In this document: positions 52,572 to 62,606 of the stretch, in pieces
Position numbering within the stretch: position 1 is the first letter of the stretch
Layout: every line of letters begins with the position of its first letter
DNA from: an uncultured Clostridium sp.
Lineage (GTDB): Bacteria; Bacillota; Clostridia; TANB77; CAG-508
Assembly: GCA_948436975.1 (NCBI GenBank)
Contig: CAOJJB010000004.1
Span: 48,858-112,857, forward strand
DNA length: 64,000 nucleotides
Direction of reading: 5' to 3'
Position numbers and translations under genes: made by a program
Notes under the pieces: generated by a model
Database searches by the model: none
What the model saw: the letters and a program-made list of their open reading frames with translations, nothing else
What the model was told of the DNA's origin: nothing

Positions 52572-52629
52572 ATTTACTCCTTGATAAATTATTATATTAA
52601 AATATACCATATATATAAAAATTATACAA

Positions 52630-53322
52630 TTATTTCTTTTTCATTTTTCTTAATATATCTTTTTGAACATTGTCTATTCTATATGATTCTATCATTTTTT
52701 GCAAAGTTTTATTATAAGTAAATTTATCTAAATTGTTTTCTTCCTTCAAAAATTTCATTGCTTTTTCGTTATATTTTATTCCAATTTCTGCTAAGGTCCA
52801 TGCTACTCCCATTTTGACATAATATCCCTCATGCGTTATTTTATTTAGCTCTTTTAAAACTTTATCTACATATTCATCTGTTAAAAAATAATCCAACATA
52901 GAAATTACTGCAAATCGAACTTCAAATTCCTTTTTTGATTTAGTATATGGTAAAATAAATTTCCAATATTCTTCTAAATCTTTTTTATTAATCTTTAGTG
53001 TTGGAACAAAAGTATCATTTATTGCCCAACTATCTATTCTGGGAACAAACATTTTTATGTATTTTTCTTTTTCTTTTAATTCCATTTTACTATACCCTAT
53101 TATAAGTCCTTGAAGTATTACACCTTCAAAATATTTTATATTTTCATTTTTTATAAATTCTTCCCAATTATTTCTTTCTTTTAATATTTCTTTTGCTAGT
53201 TTTCTTAAATTAGGTATTCTTATTCCTAACATTTCTTTGTTTGTATCAGGACACAATTTTATATTAAATTCTTTATATTTCTCATCTTTTAACTCAAATA
53301 ATTTGTTATTTATATACTCCAT
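52630..53322 (-). CDS. AlkD-like DNA alkylation repair protein
   Basis: A protein of 230 residues from the ATG at 53322; an ATG four codons earlier provides the GGAG that serves this start. The sequence is made of HEAT-like helical repeats (LGIRIPNLRKLAKEIL, FEGVILQGLIIGYSK, FEVRFAVISMLDYFL, YYVKMGVAWTLAEIG). Trp and Asp in PRIDSWAINDTF correspond to the AlkD active-site region. Family members remove bulky or charged alkylated bases without flipping them. It is a single gene. Confidence 0.88.
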   Translation of the reverse strand: MEYINNKLFELKDEKYKEFNIKLCPDTNKEMLGIRIPNLRKLAKEILKERNNWEEFIKNENIKYFEGVILQGLIIGYSKMELKEKEKYIKMFVPRIDSWAINDTFVPTLKINKKDLEEYWKFILPYTKSKKEFEVRFAVISMLDYFLTDEYVDKVLKELNKITHEGYYVKMGVAWTLAEIGIKYNEKAMKFLKEENNLDKFTYNKTLQKMIESYRIDNVQKDILRKMKKK

Positions 53323-53364
53323 ATTATTCTCCATTTTTAGAACTTATGTTTGTATGTTATCATA

Positions 53365-54240
53365 CTAATTTCTTACAGTCAATATATTTAATTGTTTTTT
53401 TATTTCTTTTATTTTTTTCTTTGTTTGATCATATCCATTTTTATATAATTTATCTATTTGTTTTGTATCTAATAATCCTACTGATGGTTCTTTTATTTTA
53501 AGTAAATAATCTGTTCCATCCCATTCATATTTATATAATTCATGACATAATATAGAAAATGATTTGTTTACTACTTCATATATATTTTTACAGCATTTTT
53601 TATTAGTTTCTTCTGTAAATACAATACTTAAAACCTTATCTGCCCCTGCTCTTTTAGTTTCTCTCCATGGAAGATTTTCTGCTATCCCTCCATCTACTAA
53701 AAGTACATCTTCATATTTACAAGGTGAAAATATTCCTGGATAACTACAACTTGCTTGAACTGCTGTTCCTATATCTACACTATTTATGTATTCAATTTCT
53801 TCTCCTGTTTTTTTTAATATATTGTTTGAAAACACATACACTTTTTCATCTGATATATTTACAGCTGGTATTACTAATGGCATCTTAATTTGATTTATAT
53901 TTTTTATTCCTTTTTTATTACACATCTCATTTATTAATTTTTTTATTGTAACACCACTATTTAATCCATCTACATTAAAACCATTTCCTGTAAAAATATT
54001 TTTTAGTAGTTTTAATATATTTCTATAGTCTAAATATTTTATAGATTTCGCATATCTTTTAAATATGTTATAAATTTCTTCTGTTTTATATCCACATGCA
54101 TATAATGTTGCAACAATACTTCCTGATGATGTACCTGAAATATAATCAAATTTTATATTTTCTTCTTCTAATGCTTTTATTGCTCCTACATGTGAAATTC
54201 CTTTTATTCCTCCGCCAGATAGGCTTAATCCTAACTTCAT
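53365..54240 (-). CDS. Patatin-like phospholipase
   Basis: A protein of 291 residues from the ATG at 54240, which has AAGGGTG upstream; a longer frame from 54267 has no ribosome site. The oxyanion loop is SLSGGGIKGISHVGA, the nucleophile elbow GTSSGS and the catalytic Asp in LLVDGGIAENLP, all patatin motifs. No signal peptide, so it is probably cytoplasmic or membrane-associated, hydrolysing acyl esters of lipids. The substrate is unknown. Confidence 0.92.
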   Translation of the reverse strand: MKLGLSLSGGGIKGISHVGAIKALEEENIKFDYISGTSSGSIVATLYACGYKTEEIYNIFKRYAKSIKYLDYRNILKLLKNIFTGNGFNVDGLNSGVTIKKLINEMCNKKGIKNINQIKMPLVIPAVNISDEKVYVFSNNILKKTGEEIEYINSVDIGTAVQASCSYPGIFSPCKYEDVLLVDGGIAENLPWRETKRAGADKVLSIVFTEETNKKCCKNIYEVVNKSFSILCHELYKYEWDGTDYLLKIKEPSVGLLDTKQIDKLYKNGYDQTKKKIKEIKKQLNILTVRN

Positions 54241-54313
54241 AAAAATCACCCTTGATATAATATTCATTAAAATATTAAAATGTGAAAAAGGAGCTTATAA
54301 AAGCCCCTAAATT

Positions 54314-55786
54314 TTAATAATTAGTATTTGGTGTTACAGAAGATAAGCTACTCATAACCATATAATATCTAACTAACATACCTATTAATGAATTTTGATT
54401 TTTTGAATAACTTTCAGATGCATTTTTTATTATTTCTCCAAATAATGTTGCAAATTCTTCTTTTGAATAATCATTTAAAACTAATGCATTTGTTTCTGAA
54501 AAATCTTCAATTTCTATGTTTTCGTCAAATTCATATGATAATTCACATTTTGATATTTCTATATCTTCCATTAATTTATTTATATCATCTAATTGAATAT
54601 TTATAAATATATTATTTTTATCTTTTTTTTCTGTTGTTAATATTATTTTATAATTTTCATCTTCATAATCTTCTGGATAATAAGATTGTTCTACATCTTC
54701 TTTATTATAAATATTTTCAATTTCTAATGTAGTAGTTCCTATTTCTTTTTCATATCTATGATTTAAAGTAATTTTTATTGTTTCTTCTATATCTTCATCT
54801 TCTATTTCTGATGATGTTATAGTTAATAATATTGTACTTTCATTTTCTTTATTGTTTATTACAAATTCTATTTCACTTTCTTCACATACTATTTCTGTTT
54901 TTACTGTTTTTGAATTTACCTCATATACAGAAATATTTACATCTGCATCTTTTAAATCTTCTATTTGATTTTCAGTTATAATAATATCTTCTTTTAATTC
55001 TTCTATTTGATCTTTATCTATAGTTTTTTCATATATTTCTATAAATTCTGGATCATCAAAAAGTTCTGTAAAAATTTCATTTTCAATTTTGGCTATTTCT
55101 TTTGTTGTTAGTGTAAGTGTATATTTATTTGCTATTACTTCTTCTCCATTTACTTCTGTTGTAACTTTCTTTTCCGCTTTATATTTATCACTACTTATTT
55201 TTTCATTTATTTTCTTCATATATTTGTCTTGTAATTCTTTCATTTTTTCTATATCTTCTTGTGAATAATCTGTTTCTAAAAAGTCTAACTTATCTGGTAT
55301 TTCTTCAACTGTTGCTTCGTCTAATCCTAAAGTTCTTGCTATTTTTTTTAAATCTCTGTTTTCTAATGCTAAATATTTTTCATGTAACTCATCTATTTGA
55401 ATTCCTAAAGTTTCATTTGATAATAAAAATTCTAAGTTAAAGTATTCATTTGATTTATCATATACACTTATTTTTGCATGTTCTTTTTTATTTTGTACAT
55501 CTGTTTTTACTTTTGCATTTGATGATATAGTTGTTTCATCTGATTTTACATCCATATCAAAATTAAATTCTGTTTTCTCCTTTTGTGATCTTTTAAATAA
55601 TTCGTCTAAAGGTTTTATGTTTGTTTCTTTTAATTCTTTTACATTATTTGCTAAATACTTTTTGAATAATTTTTCAGGTGATTTTAATACATCTGTTACT
55701 GCATAGACATATGCAATTCCACATAGTATTAAAACCACTAACACTAATATTAGTGCTAATATCCCTTTTGTTTTTTTACTTTCCAT
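54314..55786 (-). CDS. Membrane-anchored protein of unknown function (DUF6583-like)
   Basis: A 490-residue protein with a basic start, one membrane helix (8-30) and a large extracytoplasmic region. That region is rich in Glu, Ile, Lys and Thr with beta-strand patterns (NFDMDVKSDETTISSNAKVK, EEVIANKYTLTLTTKEIAKI). Proteins of this size and pattern recur in Clostridia, and I think of DUF6583, without certainty. It has no catalytic motifs. It is a single gene divergent from the PBP1A gene. Confidence 0.6.
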   Translation of the reverse strand: MESKKTKGILALILVLVVLILCGIAYVYAVTDVLKSPEKLFKKYLANNVKELKETNIKPLDELFKRSQKEKTEFNFDMDVKSDETTISSNAKVKTDVQNKKEHAKISVYDKSNEYFNLEFLLSNETLGIQIDELHEKYLALENRDLKKIARTLGLDEATVEEIPDKLDFLETDYSQEDIEKMKELQDKYMKKINEKISSDKYKAEKKVTTEVNGEEVIANKYTLTLTTKEIAKIENEIFTELFDDPEFIEIYEKTIDKDQIEELKEDIIITENQIEDLKDADVNISVYEVNSKTVKTEIVCEESEIEFVINNKENESTILLTITSSEIEDEDIEETIKITLNHRYEKEIGTTTLEIENIYNKEDVEQSYYPEDYEDENYKIILTTEKKDKNNIFINIQLDDINKLMEDIEISKCELSYEFDENIEIEDFSETNALVLNDYSKEEFATLFGEIIKNASESYSKNQNSLIGMLVRYYMVMSSLSSVTPNTNY

Positions 55787-55942
55787 TTCTTCCTTCCAAA
55801 ATTTATATTATTTTCATTATATATTTATATTATATTTTTTTCAATATATTTATACAGATAAAATAATAGAACTAATAACCTTTACTTTTTCTTATATTTT
55901 TGATATGCTTTAAGTAATTTTTTAAAAAGAGGTTGATGAATT

Positions 55943-58351
55943 TTGAATAGAATAAAAAATGATATAAATAATAAAGAACAAAATAAAAAAACTCATTCTT
56001 TAACTTTCAAAAAAATAAAAATAATTTTAATTATAATTTTTACTTTAATAATATTACTTGCAATATATACTGGTATATCTGTATCAAGATGGCAAAATTT
56101 AGCTCAAGATATGATAGCAAACTCTCCCTCACAAGTTTTAGATGCTGATGGAAAAGTAATTACTGAAATAGGAAATAATAAAAATATAAAAAATGTTTCT
56201 TTAACTGATATACCAAATAATTTAAAAAATGCTTATATTTCCATCGAAGATCAACGTTTTTATAAACATCCTGGAGTTGATTTTCCACGAACTACTGCTG
56301 CAATTTTTTCTTATATTAAAAATTTAGGATCTTCTTCTTTTGGTGGAAGCAGTATTACTCAACAATTAGTTAAAAATTTAACTGGTGATAACTCATCTAA
56401 AGTAACTAGAAAAATAAATGAATGGATAAAAGCTTTAGCTATTGAAGGTGTATTGGAAAAAGATGAGATTTTAGAATCTTATTTGAATATTATATATGTT
56501 GGTCCAAACATATATGGAGTTGGATTAGGTTCTGAATATTATTTTAATAAAAATATAAATGAACTGAATTTAGCAGAATGTGCCTTTTTAGCTGGAATCA
56601 ATAATTCACCTAATTCTTATAATCCCTTTGGTGAAAAAGATAACACAGAAAAAATAAATAAAAGAACAAAAACCGTTCTTTCTAAAATGTATGAATTAAA
56701 ATATATTTCTGAAACAGAATATAATGAAGCAATTGCTACAGTGGATAAAGGTCTAAAATTTAAAAATGGAAAAATTGAATCTTCAAATAATAATTCAATA
56801 TATTCTTATCATACTGATGCTCTAATTGCAGAAATTATAGAAGATATTTCTAAAACAAAACATATTTCTACTGATTTTGCAACAAATTATATAAATATGG
56901 CAGGACTAAAAATTTACAGTACACAAAATACAAATATACAAAATGAAATAGAAACAGAACTTTCTAAAAATAAATATATTCTAAAATCAAAAAATGATCC
57001 TTCTGTTACTTCGCAAGCAGCAATGGTTATAATTGATCATTCAACTGGTTATGTTGTTGGATGTGTTGGTGGGCTTGGAAAAAAAGAAACTTCTAGAGGA
57101 TTTAATCGTGCTACTCAAGCTTTACGACAAATAGGATCTGCTAGTAAACCTTTAACTGTTTTAGTACCTGCAATTGATAAAAAACTAATAACACCAGCTA
57201 GTATATATGTTGATGAAGCTACAACTTTTAATGATGGCACTGATGAAGGATACTCTCCTACCGATTATAATGATTATAAAGGTTCTATTACAATAAGACA
57301 AGCCATAGAATCATCTCAAAATATTCCATTTGTAAAAGTTATGGAAGAACTTACTCCCAAAATATCTATTGAATATATGAAAAAAATGGGAATTACTACT
57401 CTTACAAAAATAGATGAAAATTTGAATTTAGCTTTGGGTGGTTTAGATAAAGGTATTAGTCCATTAGAAATGGCGGCTTCATACGCTTGTATTGCTAATG
57501 ATGGCGTTTATATAGAACCTACATTTTATACAAAAATAGAAAATAATATTGGTAAAACAGTTGTTAAATCAAAACAAAGAAAAAAGAACGTTTTTTCTAA
57601 ACAAGTTGCTTTTTTACTAAAATCCTTACTATCTCAACCAGTTATAGGTTCTTCTGGAACTGCAAATTACTGTAAAATTTCTGGTATTGATGTTGCTGCC
57701 AAAACTGGTACTACTAATGAAGATTATGATAGATGGCTTTGTGGTTTTACCCCATATTATTCTGCTGCCACTTGGTTTGGTTTTGATTTGAATGAAACTA
57801 TTAATTTTAATAGAAAAAATCCTTCTGGAGAAATTTGGGCTAATGTAATGAAAAAAATTCATTCTAATCTTGATAATCGTACTTTTGAAATTCCAAACTC
57901 TGGACTTGAAGCAGTTAAAATATGTCCTAAATCTGGTTTACTAAGTAATAGTGGATGTTCAAATTCATATACAGAATATTTCTTAAATGGAACAATACCT
58001 ACTTTATATTGTACTGATCATACTGGAACATATACAACTACAAAATCTACTACAACTAATACTACTGATACTAAAACTACTACCAAAACTCAAGAACAAA
58101 CTCAAGAACCTAATGCTGATTTACCTGTTCAAGAAATACCTACACAAACTAATAATAATAATAATAATAATAGTAGTAATTCATCAAAACCATCTCATAA
58201 TAATTTAAATACATCTGTACAACCTTCTAATACTACTACTAATGAAACTTCTACTATACCTGAAAATACTACTAATTCATCTATATCTAATACTACTGAT
58301 ACTGATGATGATTTTAATTTTGATACTGATGATAATACTTTTGAACAATAA
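55943..58351 (+). CDS. pbpA: Class A penicillin-binding protein 1A
   Basis: An 802-residue bifunctional peptidoglycan synthase. Cytoplasmic start, membrane helix (about 28-48), glycosyltransferase GT51 domain (SIEDQRFYKHPGVDFPRTTA with the catalytic Glu, GGSSITQQLVKNL), transpeptidase domain (GSASKPLTV with the Ser, SSQN, AAKTGTTNEDYDRW). A Thr/Asn/Pro-rich tail (about 690-802) follows. It begins with TTG at 55943, 10 bases after AGAGG. An ATG nearer to the ribosome site (55936) opens only a four-codon frame ending inside the start region, a possible leader peptide. It ends at a terminator at 58386-58425. Confidence 0.94.
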   Translation: MNRIKNDINNKEQNKKTHSLTFKKIKIILIIIFTLIILLAIYTGISVSRWQNLAQDMIANSPSQVLDADGKVITEIGNNKNIKNVSLTDIPNNLKNAYISIEDQRFYKHPGVDFPRTTAAIFSYIKNLGSSSFGGSSITQQLVKNLTGDNSSKVTRKINEWIKALAIEGVLEKDEILESYLNIIYVGPNIYGVGLGSEYYFNKNINELNLAECAFLAGINNSPNSYNPFGEKDNTEKINKRTKTVLSKMYELKYISETEYNEAIATVDKGLKFKNGKIESSNNNSIYSYHTDALIAEIIEDISKTKHISTDFATNYINMAGLKIYSTQNTNIQNEIETELSKNKYILKSKNDPSVTSQAAMVIIDHSTGYVVGCVGGLGKKETSRGFNRATQALRQIGSASKPLTVLVPAIDKKLITPASIYVDEATTFNDGTDEGYSPTDYNDYKGSITIRQAIESSQNIPFVKVMEELTPKISIEYMKKMGITTLTKIDENLNLALGGLDKGISPLEMAASYACIANDGVYIEPTFYTKIENNIGKTVVKSKQRKKNVFSKQVAFLLKSLLSQPVIGSSGTANYCKISGIDVAAKTGTTNEDYDRWLCGFTPYYSAATWFGFDLNETINFNRKNPSGEIWANVMKKIHSNLDNRTFEIPNSGLEAVKICPKSGLLSNSGCSNSYTEYFLNGTIPTLYCTDHTGTYTTTKSTTTNTTDTKTTTKTQEQTQEPNADLPVQEIPTQTNNNNNNNSSNSSKPSHNNLNTSVQPSNTTTNETSTIPENTTNSSISNTTDTDDDFNFDTDDNTFEQ

Positions 58352-58385
58352 ATTTTATAAAAAATCTAATTTAATAATTAATTTG

Positions 58386-58425
58386 TTTTATAAAACTGAA
58401 ACTATTAAAGTTTCAGTTTTATAAA
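58386..58425 (+). terminator. Hairpin terminator of PBP1A gene
   Basis: TTTATAAAACTGAAACT / AGTTTCAGTTTTATAAA, a perfect 17-base stem with a 5-base loop, followed by TTTTG. Confidence 0.85.
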
Positions 58426-58476
58426 TTTTGTTAATAAAAAAATACTTAGCTTGTAACAACTAAAATTTAACAAACT

Positions 58477-59175
58477 TTAATTAGACAAAATCCAATTCAC
58501 TATCTCCTTCTTTATTTCATAATATTCTTCTTTTTCAAATTGCATATTAGATATACAATACTTTTTATCTGAAATATGTGAACAAAATATACATTCATCT
58601 AAATTTTTACAGTCTTGTATAAAAAATGAATTACTTATTTTTGCTGAACAGATTACATTGTAACTATTAATACAACCTCCTGAATCATCTACTCTAATAC
58701 AAAAATTTGATCCTCCTGTTCTTTGACATCCTAATATAAATTCCGAACTTCCACAACCATCACAAAATAGTACATTTTTACATTCTCTACAATCTAATGA
58801 TCTATATACATTTTCAGATCTATATATTGTATCACTTTTTGAAACATTTTCTGAGTCATATATTCTTTCTGTTGTTGTATAGTTAATTTTCTTCCAAACT
58901 TTTAATACATCATCTAATGAGGATACTTCCTTTTTTTTTAACATCCATCCATGTTGTTTATCATAAAGTTCCATATTATTTTGAGATATAAACTTAGTTG
59001 GATTTATAGATTCTGCCCAAGTTATCTTTCCTGTAAAACTATCTACTACTTTATGTGGTAATTTTATGTCAAAAGCATATTTTTTTAGCAATTCATCCAA
59101 ATTATATGGATTATTCTTATTAAATATACTTTGAAAAATTTGGTTTGCAACTTTTAAAGCTTCTTTACTATTCAT
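58477..59175 (-). CDS. Cys-rich repeat protein paired with a HerA/TraG-like ATPase
   Basis: A 232-residue protein. The N-terminal half is helical (1-95). The second half carries Cys at short intervals in a pseudo-repeat (CRECKNVLFCDGCGSSEF, CKNLDECIFCSHISDKKYC), ending in KYCISNMQFEKEEYYEIKKE. Proteins with the same Cys pattern and ending occur in candidate-phyla bacteria, as I recall, and have no known function. It overlaps the ATPase gene by 8 bases, so the pair should act together. No zinc-site geometry is obvious, though metal binding is likely. Confidence 0.7.
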   Translation of the reverse strand: MNSKEALKVANQIFQSIFNKNNPYNLDELLKKYAFDIKLPHKVVDSFTGKITWAESINPTKFISQNNMELYDKQHGWMLKKKEVSSLDDVLKVWKKINYTTTERIYDSENVSKSDTIYRSENVYRSLDCRECKNVLFCDGCGSSEFILGCQRTGGSNFCIRVDDSGGCINSYNVICSAKISNSFFIQDCKNLDECIFCSHISDKKYCISNMQFEKEEYYEIKKEIVNWILSN

Positions 59176-61054
59176 TTGCTAAATTTCTCCTTCCTGTTGA
59201 TTGTGATTTCATTATTTCTTTTAAATTTATTTTAGTATTTATTGAAAACTTACTTTTTTTCTTTTCATTTCTTAAAGTACTTATGTTAAAATCATTTTCT
59301 TCTATTTCTTCTTTTTTTCTTGGATATGATATTGTATCTAAAGTAACCGCTTTAAAAGCTGGTATTACTTTACCTAGCCTACTTACTCTTAATACACATT
59401 CTCTATTTGCTAATTCTGATAATATCTTTACTTTTGCAAAATGAGAATCATGTACTGCAAGTTCCATTAACATATTCCTACTTAATATAATTGCATCTTC
59501 TCTTGAAACTCTAAAAGTATAATAATTTACTACATTTGCAAATATAGCTTTTTGTATATCTTCATTAATTTGATTAAAATATTGTCCTGATAATATTAAT
59601 GATAAGTTGTATTTTCTACTTTCTGATAAAAATCTTTTTATAATTGGGTTTTGTACAACTGCAACTTCATCTATAATAAATAAAATATGTTGTTCTATAT
59701 TTGACTTTTGCATTAAATTAAATAACTGTGTCATTATTAATCCAGATATTGTTTTGCTTATTTTTTCTCCTAAAGACGACTCATCTAATGATATTACAGA
59801 TAAAAAATTTTCCTTAATTGTTTCTTCTATACTATCTAATGTTTCTTTTGTATTAAATACTGGTAATATAGTCATTTCATCTATAAAGGAAACTATTGGT
59901 GAAATTGCTTCTTGATGAGATTTATTTTTTAATTCTGTAAAATCTTTTAAAAAGAAATTTAAAATTGGTTCTGGTAAAATTTCTTTATATTTTTTTATTA
60001 CTTGATTTCTAAATTCATTATCTGTTACTAATTTTCTTAAATTTGTTAAATTTATTTTATCAATATAAATTAATAAGTAAATACTATGCCTTAAAACTCT
60101 TTCTAATTTTGAGTTATATTCTTTTGCCATTAAGTCTTTGAAAGTATCTAATAAATTTTCTGTTTCAGAAACTACATGTTTTTTATCACTTTTAAATAAA
60201 TCTATACTATTTTTTTTACTTTTAAAATCTATTACTTTAGTATTTTCTAATCCTCCTATTTCATTTTCCAATGAACTATGTGGATCTATTACTACTATTT
60301 TATATTTTTGTTTAAATTCTAAGCTTTTACTTATATTACTTATTAATAATGCTAATAGTTTGGATTTTCCTGTTCCTGAACCTCCTATTATTACAGAATG
60401 TTTATCAAAATCATAATTATTTAAATTAAGAAAATAATCATCTTGAAAATATGGAAATCCATCTAATTTTAAAATACTATTTTTTTTATCTTTTTCAAAT
60501 GCACTTAATGATTTTTCAATATTTAAATATTTATTAATATCTTTTTTATGTAAAAATCTAGTATGTGTTGAAAAATCTATACTTAAGAAAATATGAGGAA
60601 TATTAAAAAAAGCTTTTTTATAAACCATATGATTATACTTATTTTTAAATAACAAAGATGTAAAACTTAAATAATTGTTTCTTTTATATGGCCATATTGT
60701 TACTATTGCTTCTTGTAGAGTTCTTTTCTTTTTACTTTCATTTCTATCATATATATCTATAATTGTTTTTTCCTTATTTGTAATAAAATATGGTAATTTA
60801 AATAAACTACCTTTTTTTATTTTTTCTAGTTTATCAATCTTTTTTATTAAAAAACTTCCTAAATCACTTAATGTTGTTGGTATTTCATTATAGGTTTTAA
60901 TAAAATATCTAACTTTGTTTTTTTCAAATCTTATATATATTTTCCATTTTTTAAATACTCCATTTAATTTTGATATATATATTATAAGATTGTTCCACTC
61001 TTATTCTGTAACAAAATTTGTTGTAAAAAATATTTCAAACCATTTATAATTCAT
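59168..61054 (-). CDS. HerA/TraG-like ATPase gene interrupted by an in-frame TAA at codon 18
   Basis: From the ATG at 61054 (GGGGGA ribosome site) the frame has 628 sense-equivalent codons but a TAA at codon 18 (61001-61003). The same frame continues open through 60655 to 59168, with no other in-frame ATG before 60655. Flanking sequence looks continuous (WFEIFFTTNFVTE, stop, EWNNLIIYISKLNGVFKKW). The ATPase core has Walker A IIGGSGTGKSKLLALL, Walker B HILFIIDEVAVVQNP and LSLILSGQYFNQINEDIQKA, as in HerA/VirD4/TraG-type translocation motors. It is either a recent nonsense mutation, re-initiation giving the 495-residue core, or readthrough. Its operon partner is the Cys-rich protein. Confidence 0.75.
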
Positions 61055-61088
61055 ATAATCCCCCTTTATTATTATATAATTTTCATTA

Positions 61089-61131
61089 TAAAAAAAACTG
61101 ACTTTTTTACAATCAAAAAAATCAGTTTTTT
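61089..61131. terminator. Hairpin terminator after the AraC-type regulator gene
   Basis: AAAAAAACTGA..TTTTTT / AAAAAA.TCAGTTTTTT stem around a short loop. It lies between the regulator stop (61153) and the start of the ATPase gene. Confidence 0.7.
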
Positions 61132-61152
61132 GTTAAATATATTTATAACTTT

Positions 61153-61956
61153 TTAATCTTCTATTGGAACTAAAAATTCTGTTATATCATCATGATAATA
61201 TTCTAATTCCGGAATTTCTCTTAAATTAAATTTAGAACTTGGTACAAAATTTTCATAAAATTCTCTAGTTTTTCTTTGAATATCACATGCCTTTTGTGAG
61301 TTAATTTTAAATATTAACCATTTAGATTTTGGTATAATTATTTTCTTAAATTCTTTTATTTCTTTTTTATATCCAACCCAATATTCCAAATTTTTACTAT
61401 CAAATCTTGCCTCATATACTACCATTCCATAATCTGGTAAGTCATATTTACTATCATATAAATCACGCATATACTTAAAATGTTTTGGTGTATCAAATTT
61501 TATGGTACTTTCAGTAGTTTTAATTCCTTTTCCATAAAATACTATCTCATCTTTTTCTATAATACTATACTCTATACTTGAATTTTGATTTATATTTTCA
61601 TCAAAATGTAATCTTGTATAAACTCTTAATTTTTCAGGATTGCTTTTAACTTTACTAGGTTTTATTTCATGGAATTTCTCAAATGCTCTTGAAAATGATG
61701 TTGCATTTTCATATTGATATTTTATTGCTATGTCTATAATTTTGGCATTTCCCTTATACAAGTCAAATCCTGCATTTGATAATCTTCTATTTCTAATATA
61801 TTCTGTTATTGAAATATTAGATATTAGAGAAAATATTCTTTTCATAGTATATTCATTTGTACCTATAATTCTAGAAATTTCTAAATAGTTTATATCATTT
61901 TCTAAATTGTTTTCTATGTATTCAATTATTTCATTTAATCCTTTATATATATTCAA
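61153..61956 (-). CDS. AraC-family regulator with GyrI-like effector domain
   Basis: A 267-residue protein. The N-terminal pair of helix-turn-helix motifs (NYLEISRIIGTNEYTMKRIF and YENATSFSRAFEKFHEIKPS, residues 18-105) is AraC-type. The rest (about 115-267) resembles the GyrI/effector-binding fold (VVYEARFDSKNLEYWVGY, FVPSSKFNLREIPELEYYHD), as in Rob/SoxS-like multidrug regulators. It probably senses a small hydrophobic molecule. No obvious target operon is adjacent. Confidence 0.88.
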   Translation of the reverse strand: MNIYKGLNEIIEYIENNLENDINYLEISRIIGTNEYTMKRIFSLISNISITEYIRNRRLSNAGFDLYKGNAKIIDIAIKYQYENATSFSRAFEKFHEIKPSKVKSNPEKLRVYTRLHFDENINQNSSIEYSIIEKDEIVFYGKGIKTTESTIKFDTPKHFKYMRDLYDSKYDLPDYGMVVYEARFDSKNLEYWVGYKKEIKEFKKIIIPKSKWLIFKINSQKACDIQRKTREFYENFVPSSKFNLREIPELEYYHDDITEFLVPIED

Positions 61957-62009
61957 TTTATATTCCTTTATATTTTATTTAATAAGTAGTATATATACGA
62001 TTTTTAAGC

Positions 62010-62558
62010 TTATAAACAATTTGGTTCTGGATATTCAATTCCATAAGTTTCTACTGTTACTTTTTTCATTATTGGTGGTTCAACTGGTCTATCTTTTCCT
62101 CCACCAAATGGACTTCTTGTTACTACTCTCGTTTTTACTATTTTATCTACTTCATCTATTCCTTCTAATACCATTCCAAATGCTGCATATTGTCCATCTA
62201 AAAATGTAGAATCATCTGTTACTATAAAAAATTGTGATCCAGCACTATTTGGCATACTACTTCTTGCCATAGATATAACACCTCTTAAATGCGATATTGG
62301 ATTTTCTATTCCATTATCTTTAAATTCTCCTATTATTCCATAACCTGGTCCACCCATTCCTGTACCTTCTGGATCTCCTCCTTGTATCATAAATCCTGGA
62401 ATTGTTCTATGGAAAAATAATCCATCATAAAATCCTTTTTTTATTAAACTTATAAAATTATTTACTGTTTCTGGTGCTTTGCTTGGATAAAGTTCTATTT
62501 TTATCTTTTCTCCATTTTCCATTTCAATTGTTACTACTGGTTTTTTATTTGTTTCCAT
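62010..62558 (-). CDS. Cyclophilin-type peptidyl-prolyl cis-trans isomerase
   Basis: A 182-residue protein without signal peptide. Active-site motifs: FFHRTIPGFMIQGGDPEGTG with the catalytic Arg, MARSSMPNSAGSQFFI, and DGQYAAFGMVLEG. A typical cytoplasmic bacterial cyclophilin that speeds prolyl isomerisation in folding proteins. AGAGG ribosome site. It lies between the AraC regulator and the sortase gene. Confidence 0.95.
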   Translation of the reverse strand: METNKKPVVTIEMENGEKIKIELYPSKAPETVNNFISLIKKGFYDGLFFHRTIPGFMIQGGDPEGTGMGGPGYGIIGEFKDNGIENPISHLRGVISMARSSMPNSAGSQFFIVTDDSTFLDGQYAAFGMVLEGIDEVDKIVKTRVVTRSPFGGGKDRPVEPPIMKKVTVETYGIEYPEPNCL

Positions 62559-62606
62559 ATTATTTCCTCTTTTCTTTATATTTTTAATTTTTTAAATTTA
62601 TAATCA

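Noticed and set aside
55936-55950. ATG close to the PBP1A ribosome site followed by a quick TAG, as a third frameshifted gene
   Set aside because: There is no CGG, the TTG at 55943 gives a complete protein with acceptable spacing from AGAGG, and no conserved sequence precedes it.
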